From NCBI RefSeq assembly GCF_950295315.1, contig NC_080171.1:90207016-90271015 (forward strand): a stretch of 64,000 bases of DNA, written 5' to 3'. The notes beneath the pieces were generated by a model. That model was not told the DNA's origin and made no database searches. It saw nothing but the letters and a program-made list of their open reading frames with translations. Both the position numbers and the translations under genes were made by a program. Source of the stretch: Erinaceus europaeus (Eukaryota; Chordata; Mammalia; Eulipotyphla; Erinaceidae). Positions 1 to 11,877 of this stretch are shown one piece after another. Each line of letters starts with the position of its first letter. Within the stretch, counting starts at the first letter, position 1.

Positions 1-2205
1 TTTAGGATATGGTGATAAGAAAGAAATCTGTTTGGAAGGAATGCTGTAGTGAGTACAATAATTCAAGGCAGGTAGTGTTTTTTTGACAATTTTTGGCTGT
101 GAAAGAGAGTATAGGAATTTTTTGGTAGCTGGAGGGAAACATGACATTAGTCTATTGCAATTGTGTTTTTTTTTTTTGTGTGTGTGTGACCGTGGGCAAG
201 TTAATTAACCTCTCTGGCTATACATACATGCAGAAGGAAATAATTGAAATGTTTGTAAGTTGTTTAGAAGGAATACTGACAGAGAAGGGAAGTTAGATGA
301 CTAGTGGAAGCTTTGGGAAGGGGCGTGGATCTCTGGCAAGGAAAGTGGTCGTGGGCATGGGAGGAACTGATTTTACCCAGTGATGGGAAGTAATAAGAAT
401 GGAAGCAATACAGTAAGGCTTCCCATCTGAGTAATGGGAAGATAGACTGGAGGACATCTGTGATACTAAATTCTGTATGTAAGAGCAATCAGGAAAAAAA
501 AAATCTATGGGAGAGTTGAAGACAAACACTATTTTCTTCTGAATCATTCCTCCAAATGTGTTAGCCCACACTCTGTGGATGCAAACTGCAGACAGACCCC
601 AGATGATTGAGGCATTCATTGAGAGCACAGAGTATAGAGACCTGAGCTGAGATAGCATCAGGCAGAATACTTGGAAGGATTCTACTGTTCAGGTTGTTCA
701 TCTGGGTGGGCATGCTCACTTGGGCTGTAGAAGCGAGCACATCAGCATTGAAGTGATTAATCTCTTGTCTCCATTACTCTAAATGAACTAAACAGATCCC
801 TTGCTGGGCCTGTCACACTAATGTTCCACATGCAAATTGTTCCTAATGAGCAGGGCACAGGGTTGGTCCCTGGTTTGTAACTCCATTCATTTTCCAACAC
901 ATTGTCTTGGTTACATAATCTGGTGAAATGATTGGTTGGCAGATGAGCTGTGAAATGAGACACTGACCATTCTGAACTGCTTCAAAAATGTTTTGTGCCA
1001 CTCTTGGGAAAACTCTGGGCAGTGGACTTAGGACTGGGAAACCTAGGTTTATGTCCTATTTTCCTTTTTCTGAGTCTTTGTTTTGGGCATGCATAAAACA
1101 AGCTATTTGGCTAGATTGGTATTTCCAAAGTGTTTACTGATATATTTATGGTTTGCAAAACAAAATTTAAAAGGGTCTGTGATAAAATATTGTGGGGAAA
1201 TATGGGGTTGAGAAGTTCAGTAAGGCTCTTTGGTTGTTTGCTTTTAACCATTAAACATCTCAGAACCATTCATCTATTAACTTGCATTATAAGTATTAAA
1301 TCAAACAAACACTATCTAAAGAAGAACATCTTCTGGGTACTCATGGACCAAATGATGCTGGACAGCCCTCCACAGGCTTAATTGTCTATAACTGTAATAG
1401 ATCAGCAGGAATTAGAGAAAGAGAAAAGCTGCAGAAATTTGAGTGGGTCAGATGAGCTTTTTGTTTTTATTTATTTATTTTTTGAGTACTTCTGTACTCA
1501 AAAGAAAGCAAAATTGGGAAAGAAAGATGATACAAACTAAATAACTGGTTTTTATTGTATTATGTTTTATTGCACTTCATATTTTCTCTCTTGAATTACA
1601 TGTTTTTTTCCTTAGTGTTAGCAATGGAACTAACTGACCCTCACATGATCCCTGAGCCTCTTGTTCCAGCCCTGTTAGCTGATAGCCAATCTCTGCTGGA
1701 ATCCCTCCAGGGATGTGGTGCCTTTTTATCTTCTGAAAGAATACTCTCACATTGAGCAGCATTTCCTTAGAGATTTCCAAATGTTCCTCCTAACGTTTCT
1801 ATGTGAACCAAGAATGATTGTGAAAGTTCCTTTATCTTTGTAGATCTCAGTAACGGCAAGAGGACAACTAAGTCCAAGCCAATTTACCACTAAGTGTCCT
1901 TCTGAATTTAGGTATTTTGGCTCTGCACTCTCAGTGTAAGGTCCTGGTAAAGTATTAGTAAGAAAAATGGTCTAACTTTATTATTTAAGCTTATCTAAAG
2001 TTATTTCACTAAAGATATAATGGAACTTCACATGACAACAAGCACATCAAAGAAGGGAGAGACCCTGGATTCTGTAACCTTTCATCAATTAGCTCTGTGA
2101 CTTGGTCCACTCTTATAGGCTCTAGGTTCTGCCATATCCTGCTCAGTTTACATCTGATTATCTTAATTTCAATCTAACACTATTGGGGAATGGGGCCTTT
2201 AGAAG
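1..2205. other. Unique intergenic sequence, no gene seen
   Basis: This is AT-rich, non-repetitive mammalian DNA. Open frames are short and lack splice-bounded or domain-like sequence. A T-run followed by a short GT repeat lies near 165-190, and an A/T-rich tract at 1462-1485. No RNA gene or confident regulatory element was recognised. Confidence 0.5.
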
Positions 2206-2215
2206 AAAAGATGTC

Positions 2216-2373
2216 ATGGCCCAGGAGGTGGTGCAGTGATAAGGCTTTGGACTCTCAAGCATGAGGTCCTGGGTTTGATCCCCAGCAGCACATGTGCCAG
2301 AGTGATGTCTGGTTCTTTCTCTCTCCTCCTATCTTTTGCATTAATAAATAAATAAAATATTTTTTAAAAAAGT
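2216..2373 (+). mobile_element. tRNA-derived SINE (hedgehog ERI-like, short variant)
   Basis: A tRNA-like head (GGTGGTGCAGTGATAAGGC, then GGTTTGATCCCCAG as a B-box-like segment) is followed by a pyrimidine-rich body and an AATAAATAAATAAA tail. The 9-bp direct repeat AAAGATGTC occurs at 2207-2215 and 2374-2382, which marks it as a retroposed insertion. A related minus-strand copy lies at 63.5 kb. Confidence 0.85.
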
Positions 2374-2388
2374 AAAGATGTCCTTAGA

Positions 2389-2592
2389 CTGGAGTTGGTG
2401 TATCACACCAAAGTAAAAGACTCCAAAGTGTTGGAGAGGGTTTAGGTCCTGGAACATTATGGCAGAGGTGGATGTAGTAGGGTCTGAATTATGGAATTGT
2501 GGAAAACTGGTAAATGTTACACATGTACAAACTATTGTATTTTACTGTTGATTGTTAATCATTAATCCCCCAATAAAGAATTTTTTTTAAAA
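2389..2592 (+). mobile_element. L1-type 3' end fragment, alternative tail subfamily
   Basis: The segment ends in CCCCCAATAAAGAA followed by a T/A-rich tail. The same terminal sequence recurs on the minus strand near 27.57 kb and 52.87 kb, so it is an interspersed repeat. Assignment to L1 is inferred from its behaviour as a 3'-anchored fragment; no coding part is present. Confidence 0.5.
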
Positions 2593-2869
2593 AAGTAATT
2601 AGATCTGGAGGGAAAAGTAACATGAGAAGGCTATTACCTTTACTAAAGGAAATTCTAGAGCTTTCTTGACCTCTACCCTTCAGGAAGGTACAATGAAAGG
2701 TCCACAGCATGAGGCCCACAATAGACACCAAATATGCTAGGACATTGACCATGGCTTTTCCATGAACAGTGGAAATATGTTTCTCTTGTGAATAAAGCCA
2801 CCCAACAACTAGGATACTTATTAAACCTTCCCATGGAACTTATTCACACTCTTATAAAAGAAGCAAGTT

Positions 2870-3010
2870 GGTGCCTCCCAAAGAGAACAGCAGTTTATGC
2901 AATAGACATTCATGCCTGTGACACCAAAGGTCCTAAATTCAATCTCTGACATCATAATCCAGAGTTGAGAAGTGCTCTAATAAGAGAGAGAGAAGGGAGA
3001 GAATTGTGCC
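2870..3010 (+). mobile_element. Old tRNA-derived SINE remnant
   Basis: A diverged copy of the SINE head is visible (CAGTTTATGCAATAGACATTCATGCCTGTGACACC..., then a degenerate B-box segment), followed by a GAGA-rich stretch. No target-site duplication remains. The length and order of parts match better-preserved SINEs in the window. Confidence 0.5.
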
Positions 3011-3370
3011 ATAAAACTACTGAGGCCCCTTCTAATGTTAACATTCTATACATATGATTTGAGTTCAAAATACACTCCTGAAGAAATCTGGTAAACAATG
3101 AAGAAGATAAATGTTCTTTCAAGCAGAAGAAGCAATGGGAATCTTAGCAATCATTACATGATCAAGACATTATGTTGGGCAGTGAAAAAGCCTGCTCTGA
3201 GATATAAAGATGAAAAACAGGTCATAACAGTTGATAATGACATATTAAGTTATTATTTTGTTTCATTTACACTCCACTATTCAACAAATATTCTAAACAC
3301 TACAACACAGTGCTAAGCTCTGTGAATATAACAATGAACAAGACAGAAACAATTCATGTTTTTATAGAAC

Positions 3371-3420
3371 CAACCCCCCCCCCCCGTGTGTGTATGTGTG
3401 TCTGTGTGTGTGTATGTATT
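3371..3420. repeat. (C)n then (TG)n microsatellite
   Basis: A run of about 13 cytosines is followed directly by imperfect GT/GTAT repeats. Short antisense frames here are repeat translations only. Confidence 0.9.
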
Positions 3421-3820
3421 CACATGAATGTGCACTGGGACACTGGGAGTAGACACTAATACACTGAATAAATGAACAAAAAAAACCCCTTGAAATAGGA
3501 TACCAGTGAGCAAACTGATGTGATTGCCATAATAGCAACCCCAAATAACATTAGATTATATAAGATGAAACATTTACTTTAGTCATATAACAGCCCAGAC
3601 ATGAGGCATACAGATTGGTATTATGATTCTATGGTATCCCACAAACTTAACTTGTTTCTTACTCCCAGAGGGGGAGAAGAAATAAGGGAAGATGAACAGA
3701 GGGCTCTGAACTCCAGCTACATAAGGACCCAGAGATAAGAGGGGGAAAGGAAGGACATACAGAAATAGTAATACATATAGATGTCACTTAGAAAGGAAAA
3801 GAAAGCAAGACTATGAAAAG

Positions 3821-3888
3821 AGAGCATATATATGTGTATATATATCTATATATATATATATATCTCCCTGTATATATATATATATATA
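3821..3888. repeat. (TA)n microsatellite
   Basis: Imperfect TATATA arrays are interrupted by CTCCCTG. The array lies at the 5' edge of an L1 3' fragment. Confidence 0.9.
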
Positions 3889-4050
3889 GTAGTAAGCCCA
3901 TAGCTGCAACCTTGAGAGAACTGCTGCAGTTTCCAGTGGAGGGAATGAGGATACAGAACTCTGGTGATGGGAATGGTATGGAATTATACCTCTGTTCTCT
4001 TATAATTTTGTAAGTCATTAATAAATTTTGAAAAAAGAAAAGAAAAACTG
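3889..4050 (+). mobile_element. L1 3' end fragment
   Basis: The segment contains the hedgehog-type L1 3' UTR ending, with CTCTTATAATTTTGTAAGTC followed by ATTAATAAATTTTG and an A-rich tail. It is heavily 5'-truncated. A relative lies at 20.3 kb. Confidence 0.65.
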
Positions 4051-4183
4051 GTTTCTTCATTATCCTTTCACTGTCATCTTTAGAGTATTTCTCTTGTCTA
4101 TTAGAGATAAAAATCATTACTTCCACCTTCAAGGCAGCAGACAGACATACCTTTGTCTTTAAAAATAAGGCTCAGGAAGAGAG

Positions 4184-4252
4184 GGGTGTGTGTGTGTGTG
4201 TGTGTGTGTGTCTGTGTGTGTGTGTCTGTGTGTGTGTGTGTCTGTGTGTTTG
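4184..4252. repeat. (TG)n microsatellite
   Basis: About 65 bp of GT repeats with periodic TC interruptions. Confidence 0.95.
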
Positions 4253-5380
4253 TAGGGTGTCTTTGAGTTTCTAGTGCATGATAGTGTGAAAGGACCTATG
4301 TTGGGGGTGAGAGTGTTTTGCAGATACCAGGAAGGTGAGAGATTCTAACCAGGTGTAAACAACTGTAATGTAAACCATTACTCCAGTCACCACCACCAGT
4401 AAAATAATAAAAAGCAAAAAAAAAGTGAGGTTCAGAATTGGCAATCTTGACTTTTATCTCTCTGGTTACAGCTTGTCATGTGGTGATACAGCCTTCCAGA
4501 AAATCTGAAAATGCAGTCTTTGTTTTCGGTAGCCACACCTTCACTAAAACTTAAGAGTTCTGTTACCATGGAAGAGAAAAGCAGAGTAGACATCAAGGAA
4601 TAACCAGTAATACTTTTCACAGATAATGACAACAAAAAAGGGTTATCAGGCAGGTCACATAGATTAAGATGCAGTAAAAAAAATCTTAGTTGTCAAATAT
4701 TTATTCTTCCTATATTGCATTGTGAATCTGGAGACAAAGCAATATCTTTTCATCATCCTCAGGGACACAACTTGACTACTGCCAGCTATGAAGCCAGGGG
4801 GAAAAGAGATCTCTGGAAAGTCTTGTCTGAGAAATTAAATATTTAGAATAATGAATGCTATGTAGGCTTATAACTTACTATTTAGAACTAAGTACATTAA
4901 CTGTATCTAGCAAGCAGTACTGAAGAGTTCATCCAACCTAGTTTACAGTGGGATCCAGAGCTTAAAAACATTTGGTACACAGCACTTTGATGGAACAGAG
5001 TGTTTGAAGATGGCATTTACTTAAATGGCTTGGAAATTCTAAGCAGTTATTAGAGCTAATATTTGAATGTTGAGAATGGGTAATAAACAAGGTAAAAATT
5101 CACAGAGACAAAAAGGATATTGTTTTTTGAGGTAAAACACATTTATTTTTCATGAAGTAAAGTTGGTTTAAAAAGACTATCTGTTATAAGATGAAATCAA
5201 GTGCACCTCACTTTCGACAATATATATAACCATAACAGCTATCAAACTGCCAATATCTCCTTTCCACTGCCTTCTCTGCTACCTCCTCCTCCCTTTGCAC
5301 TGAAGACCTCAGTTCTGTGTCAGAATCTGAGGGGCTGGTTTTGTTTGAAATTGCTTCTTTCTTTGCTTAGTTTCTTACTT
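4253..5380. other. Unique AT-rich intergenic sequence
   Basis: No gene or RNA was recognised. A degraded A-rich retroposon tail may end near 4425, but no head could be assigned. Confidence 0.45.
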
Positions 5381-5590
5381 CCCACATATGAATGAGATCA
5401 GCCAGTATTTAATGTTTTCCTTCAGGCTTATTTTGCTAAGCATGTCAACTTCTAGCTTCATGCATCCGTATTGTAACAAAAGGCAAGATTCATCCTTACT
5501 TATAGTTCAGTAGTATTCCATTTTTTGCATATATGTTTACTGTAGTTATTCACAGGTCTTTGGATACATTATCTCTAGGATTTAAAATAG
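5380..5590 (-). mobile_element. Old L1 ORF2 3'-end remnant
   Basis: On the minus strand this matches the general mammalian L1 segment encoding the ORF2 C-terminus, recognised on the plus strand as GTAGTATTCCATTTTTTGCA with flanking L1-like text. It is far more diverged than the hedgehog-specific L1 copies, so it belongs to an older layer. Confidence 0.6.
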
Positions 5591-5598
5591 TAATAGTG

Positions 5599-5622
5599 TT
5601 ATATATATATATATATATATAC

Positions 5623-5694
<72 letters not shown>
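5599..5694. repeat. Long (TA)n microsatellite
   Basis: About 95 bp of nearly pure TA with two CATA interruptions. It is self-complementary and can form cruciforms. The frame across it is not a gene. Confidence 0.97.
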
Positions 5695-5696
<2 letters not shown>

Positions 5697-5764
5697 AATG
5701 TGTAATGGTCTGAGTCAAGGGGAAGGAACACATACAAAGCTTGATCACAAAAGAATCTAAAATC

Positions 5765-7520
5765 AGTCCAGTTACTGGAGCTAAGGTTAAAAAAAAAAAA
5801 GGAAGCTGAAGTTAAGCTAAAGTAAAAGAATGCTACTTAGTGACTGGCTTGAAGTTTTTTTTCTATGAATTTTACACAAGCTCAGGAGATGGGTGCTATT
5901 GCCTAATGTAGGTCTATGGTAGGTGACTGATTCTCCTTTCTTGATTTTCCCAAATCCAATTCACTAGCATCTGAAACTTATTTTTAGAAAGAAGATGAAG
6001 CTGGGATCCTTTCTGGTGCCAGAATTTATCTTCCTCTAACAGCCCACCCATCTACCCTCAAATTGTGTCCTCCATTCCTAGGAGTACTAGATAACTATGA
6101 TACATGGGAGAGAAACCTAAAGCCACAGTAACTGACAGCCTTCATGAGTGTTTTATTCTTCCCAGCCCGTGTTTTGTTAAGAGCCTGTCAGCCATTTTTG
6201 CCATTCTGGTTGCAGGTCCAATTATCCAGACCACACACAAATGCTGTGGCTCATCAAAATGGTTATACATTCCAGCAAATGCCTCATGGGCAGCTCAAAT
6301 CTGTGAAATGGACTGGTGCTATGCTTGACTTTCGGGGCCCTCACCCATGATATCTGCCATCCCATCCTCACCACCAAGGAATGACAATGAAAAAACTGAC
6401 TTTAGTTGCAAAGTGACTAGCTCAGACAATTTGAAAGAACCCCAGGTCTAGAAAGAAAATAATATACTCCTGTTAGTTCCTTTGATTTACTGTGTATGCA
6501 CATTTGAGTTACTGAAGATCTCTGGAGTTAATCTTTCCTCTATAAAAGTATGTCAAGGGTGCCTACCATATTTCTCCTGAGTTGCTGTGACAATTATTTG
6601 TAAAGCTTCATATATTCTTTTGAGTACAGTCACTTGTCGGGAAGATAATGGTGGATTACCTTTTGCCTTTTTCTTGGAAATTCACATTACTTTTATTACA
6701 CACCACTCTCTTCATATAGAACACGCCCTCCTCATTACAGAAACTTGGGTCAAAATTCATGGGTTTAACAATTATACCATTAAAAAAATAACTTTGGTCC
6801 CTGATGCAACATTCCTCTTTCAACCTATATTTATTTCTATCCTCCACTCAACTCTTCACTCTGGAATGTTATAGTTGACAGGATAAGGTTACACTAAGAT
6901 TTGGATATCAAATAAGCTATGTAGTCTTTTTTGTGAATGCATATTTTAATAGTATTTTTACTGATGTTAGACTCTGATGCACAATGACTTTTTGACTGGG
7001 AATTGAAGAAAGGTGGTCAGTTGCAAGTATCACTCTTTCCTTCTCAAAGCAAATGTTTCTTCTCAGACAACCAACCAAAAAGAAATTTCCTGCCATTTGT
7101 TCTTTTGCTAGGTTCAGTGTTTTTAGATTCCTTTATCTACATATACCCGCACCCAGTACAGACAGGAAGTGTTATGGAAAGCCAACAACCTCAGAGAGCT
7201 TGGTTACTTTTAAGAAGGTCTAGAGATTATTATAATAGAAGAACTAATTATTTGTCAAAGTCCTTTTTTCTTTTGAGTTCTACTGATTCCTACTCTGTTT
7301 TTCTGAAACCAAGTCTCAGATACCCCCTAATTCTAGAAATGAAGGTCAAGTAAAACAGATACCTGGAAGTCAGACAACATAGTTTGGAAGCATGGTTATG
7401 TCACTGCCACTTTCTTGATCTTGTCAAAGTCATTAGCCCTGGAGACCACACCCTGCTCCCACTTTTCTAAGCTTCAACTCTACCACAGGGTCAGAAAGGT
7501 AATGTCCAAACCTCTTTCAG
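5765..7520. other. Unique intergenic sequence, no gene seen
   Basis: Frames up to about 116 codons occur (for example 7003-7353), but they show no recognisable domain and no signal-like N terminus, and the surrounding composition is that of non-coding DNA. None is called as a gene. Confidence 0.5.
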
Positions 7521-7526
7521 TATCAT

Positions 7527-7690
7527 GATTCAATACATTCTCAATTGATTTCATTTCAATTAATCTCGATTCAATGCAATTTGCTATATTTCAATTCAAT
7601 TATTTCCATTTAGTTTAGTAATTCCATTGCATTCAGTTCAACTCAATTCAAAAAAACTAAATTCCAATGACTCCAATTGAATCCACAATT
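7527..7690. repeat. Degenerate ATTCAATT-type tandem repeat
   Basis: The words TTCAATT, ATTCAAT, CAATTGA and ATTTCAATT recur every 8-15 bp for about 160 bp, with drifting spacing. This is an old, mutated short-unit satellite or microsatellite. Confidence 0.6.
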
Positions 7691-7985
7691 TCCTAATGTC
7701 TTGAGAAATTTATAGAGCTTTAGAATCTAGCCTGAGCTGAGGGGCATGGGAGGTAGGCAGGAACTTTTCTGTGACCCTCACCTGAGTCTGAATAAAGTCA
7801 TCATCGCATCTTTAGAGATAACATGAAACACTGGAAAGAACAGAATCAGGAACGCAATGTGGCCTTATATGGCCTGCCTGGGCTTATACTCATAATGGGC
7901 AGTGAAAATGTACTACTCAAATGAATGACTGTCAAGGAGTATGAATGTAAAAAGTCACCCTCTGCCTCCCAGATAAGAGTTTCTT

Positions 7986-8220
7986 TGGGCTGGGGAGGCA
8001 GCATAATGGTTATGCAAAAGTGTTTCAAGCCTGAAGGCTCTGAGGTTCCAGATTCATCCCCAGCACCACCATAAGCCTGAACTGAGCAGCTCTGGTCTAG
8101 AAAAAACAAACAACAACAACAAAAAAGATGATGAAAAACTACACCTACAGAACTAAGCCACAAAAATAAGCTTTAGGGCAACATAAGGAAAAATAAATAA
8201 ATATTTAAAAAGTTAAAATA
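7986..8220 (+). mobile_element. tRNA-derived SINE (ERI-2-like)
   Basis: The head GGGGAGGCAGCATAATGGTT continues through TATGCAAA to a B-box-like GGTTCCAGATTCATCC and the characteristic AGCACCACCATAAGCC. It ends in an A-rich, CAACAACAAC-containing tail. Diverged minus-strand relatives lie near 40.2 and 52.2 kb. Confidence 0.7.
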
Positions 8221-8224
8221 AAAG

Positions 8225-9400
8225 TTTCTTTAATCTCAGCCATCACATTCTGGTACTCATGAGAAAACTGATGGCATTGAACTAGACAGTCCATTCCAAA
8301 AACCACATGTCTGGGATTCTGTGAGTCCTCTTGCTCTTGCCTGACCAAATCCAGAACTGAGAGAACAATAGCCCATGATTGACTCTGGCAACTTTCCCAA
8401 GGGCAGAGCAGCAGGTGAGCCCTGATTGTGAGGCTCTGATGAGCTGAGAGGGATTGATGAACTGCAGCTTCTTAAGTCAAGTGGTTCCAAAATTCGTACA
8501 GTGTTCATGTCCCTCCATCAGCTCCCATTCTTAGACCTACACATCCTGCTTCCAACTGTAGCCACCTTCTTCTTTTTAGTGTTCTTCATTTACCTTTTAA
8601 ATTCTTGAGCTATGAGTTTTAAAAAAAGAACGAAGAACCAGACATATTGTTTATTCTATGTCCCACTGAGTTCCCTGATCATCACTAAATCCTTAATGAT
8701 AAACCCAATGAGGTGGTGTGACCACCATCTGTAGTTTATTAATGCTAAAACTAAGACTCAGAGACAAGTCACTAAGCAAAGTCACACAGCTGATAACTAC
8801 TTGCCAGAGTCAAGAGAGATATGTGAACCACAGGATAGCAGGAGTGCAGAGCCAGCTCCTTTCTCTCCCTTAGTCACTAGTACACCCTATGGGACCTCAA
8901 CCTACCATATATTTCCATGCCCTCTGGAAGCTGGTCAGTCTGCCATCCTGGGTTCTCTCTTTATTTAGGCAGCTGCATTTGACCTTCTAAACCAGAATCA
9001 ACTAAGCTTAGGAAGCAGGGACGAATTATGAACACTGCTTGGGAGTGAAGTTCTGTCCAACTTGGGCAAGAGTCTTCTAAGTCATTATTTCCTCCAACAA
9101 AGAAATTTGAAAACAACGAAAGAATTAGGCTACATCTCAAGTCTTATAATGTGAGGGTCAAGGAAGCAAGATCCTAGGCCCAATTTTGCCAGAACACCCA
9201 GGAACCTTCTTACACCCAGGCACCTAACTTTTAGGGCTCAAGATTAGGGCTTTCCAATGATTTTGTCATCATAATAAAGCTAGCAGAGCTTTTCCCTTCA
9301 AAGCTTTTATATCTCAGAAGCAGAAAACGAAGTCTACTAGATTAATGGTACAATCTTAATCATTTTAGAGGTACATGTTTGGTTAATTATCACTACCTGG
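8225..9400. other. Unique intergenic sequence
   Basis: No repeat head, RNA gene or convincing exon was recognised. Composition is unremarkable. Confidence 0.45.
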
Positions 9401-10896
9401 TAACTTGGTTCTTTTTTATAATTATTATTTTTGGTGTATAACAACTTTATTATTTATTTATTTGTTTGTTTTTTATTTATAAAAAGGAAACATTGACAAA
9501 ACCATAGGAAAAGAGTACAACTCCAAACAATTCCCACAACCAGATCTTTGTATGGCACCCCCTCCCCTGATAGCTTTTCTATTCTTTATCCCTCTGGGAG
9601 TATGGACACAAGGTCATTGTGGGATGTCGAAGGTTGACAGTCTGGCTTCTGTAATTGCTTCCCCATTGCACATGGGCGTTGGCAGGTTGATCCATACTAC
9701 CAGCCTGCCTTTCTCTTTCCCTAGTAGAGTGGGGGTCTGGGGAAGCGGAACTCCAGGACATATTGGTGGGGTTGACTGTCCAGGGAAGTCTGGTTGGCAT
9801 CATGCTGGCATCTGGAACCAGGAGGTTGAAAAGAGAGTTAACATACAAAGCCAAACAAATTGTTGACCAATCATGGACCTAAAGGCTGGAATAGTGCAGA
9901 TGAAGAGTTGGGGATCTTCATTTTGTAGATACCAAGTAGACATATTTTAGTTATATTCCAAAGGGCTTGTGAAAATACTAGTGTTTTTTTTTTTTTTTTT
10001 TTGCCTGAGACTGAAATCTGATATGCAGGTGGATCCTAATTATTGTCTGGGGAGATGATGTCATGGTTGATAGAAGGACCAGAAAGCTAGATCAGGGAAG
10101 AAAGTAGCTCCCAAATATGGAGGTGTATAAATATTGTTGATTGTAACCCCTATTGATTTGATGTTATCTGGGTCCCATATTCAGCTTGGGAGCCTATGTG
10201 ACCTCTGCATCCTTGTAGATCTGAACTCACACTCTGTGGTCATAAGTAGGAACATTCCAAGCTGCCCCAATTTCAGGACCCATCTTCCTCAGGTGTAGCA
10301 TAGAGTATATTGTCCAACCTCTCTTCAGAGGATGGAACATTCTCTACCATTGTTGATCCAAGTTGAGGGCAAGGTCTTAAGGGGACCCACAAAGGGGTCT
10401 ATTGTGTTGTTCCTGATACAAATGACCAATAACAATGGAGAGAGGGATTTATTCGAGGTCTAGGCCCATAATATCTGTTTGGGAATCTCAGGACTCCCCG
10501 ATTAGGGCCCCAGCTGATGGAACGGCCTCATAGTGACTAAAGAGTCATCTTTAAAGTATGCCAGTCTCTTGCCCCTATTTAGCTTTTGCAGTCCTTGCTT
10601 TGATAAAGTTAGCTTTGGAGTGAGTGAGAGAACTATAATAGGAAGTAGGTGAGAAGGGTATCTAAGTCTAAGTCTAAGGGTATCTAAGACTCTATTTCAT
10701 TATGAATTATATAGTGACTCACTACAGACTATTGTGTAGTTTTGCTTTCAGGTATATATTTTGCCCTAATTTATGGACACGCGTGAACATATGCTCTATC
10801 GTACGGAGACTGGTCTATATCTAGGATTTGGGACTTTGTTAGGAAGTGAACCTCCTGGAATGGAATTAGAGAACACTATGAAAGGGAAGGTCTCAC

Positions 10897-11108
10897 GGCC
10901 AGGTGGTGCACCTTGTTGAGTGCATGTTACAGTGCACAAGGACCCAGGTTCAAGCCCCCGGTCCCTACCTGCTGTTGAGAAGCTTCACTAATGATGAAAC
11001 AGTGTTGCAGGTGTCTCTCTACCTCTCTATCATCCCTTCCCTCTCAATTTCTGGCTGCCTCTATCCAGTAAATAAATAAATAAAGATAATAAAAATTTTA
11101 AAAGAAAG
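10897..11108 (+). mobile_element. tRNA-derived SINE inside the L1-A 3' UTR
   Basis: The head GGCCAGGTGGTGCACCTTGT, a B-box-like GGTTCAAGCCCCCGG and an AAATAAATAAATAAAG tail identify it. GGAAGGTCTCAC precedes it at 10885-10896 and GGAAAGGTCTCAC follows, which is a target-site duplication. It is therefore younger than L1-A. Confidence 0.88.
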
Positions 11109-11877
11109 GAAAGGTCTCACCCGAGTAATGAGGATGAAGGTTTGACATTCCATGCCTGTCATCTATGGATACAGTCTGAAGTGAAGCATGCTGAGATGGT
11201 ACTCATTGCATTGATTAGGTTGGGATCAGTGGATGCAATATCATTTGGTATGACTTGAAAGAATCATGCAGGAGTGAACCCCACCACAGAGGTTTGAGGA
11301 CTAGGGGAAATATAGACTCTATAGAGGAAGTGGGAGGTTCCTGCTGTCTTAGGGTTTAAGAAGACAATAGATAGTTATTGCTATAGTCATGCTATTTGGC
11401 AATTTGGTTACCTTTGAAATATCCCTTTGTTAGCATTTGCTGTATCATAAACAACATCACCATAATTTATGTACTTTGACATTATTTGTATATAGCTGTG
11501 CCACTGGTTGCTTCTGTTATCCCTGGTCTAAGCTTTTAAAAGAGTCAACGTATCAAAAACTCAGCCTGTATTAAATTAAATACTCAGTCTGTATTAAAAA
11601 GGCTCAGCCTGTGACTTAAAAAGTTTGATAGATTCAATTGATTTTCCCCACTCATATTAATTAGTGATTTATATGACTACAAATTGATAGGAGTGTACAT
11701 AAACACCATTCCCACCACCAAAAGACTATGTCCCATCCCATGCCTCCTCTCCTCTACCCCTATCCCTGCCCTGTGAACTGAACATCCACCTTCATCCTCA
11801 ACCCAGGCTTTTTACTTAGTGCCCTACTCCAAATTCAGTCAAATCCTGCTTTGAGTTTCCATTTATGTTATTGATTC

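Noticed and set aside
5533..5760. Plus-strand frame of 75 codons
   Set aside because: It is produced by the TA dinucleotide array.
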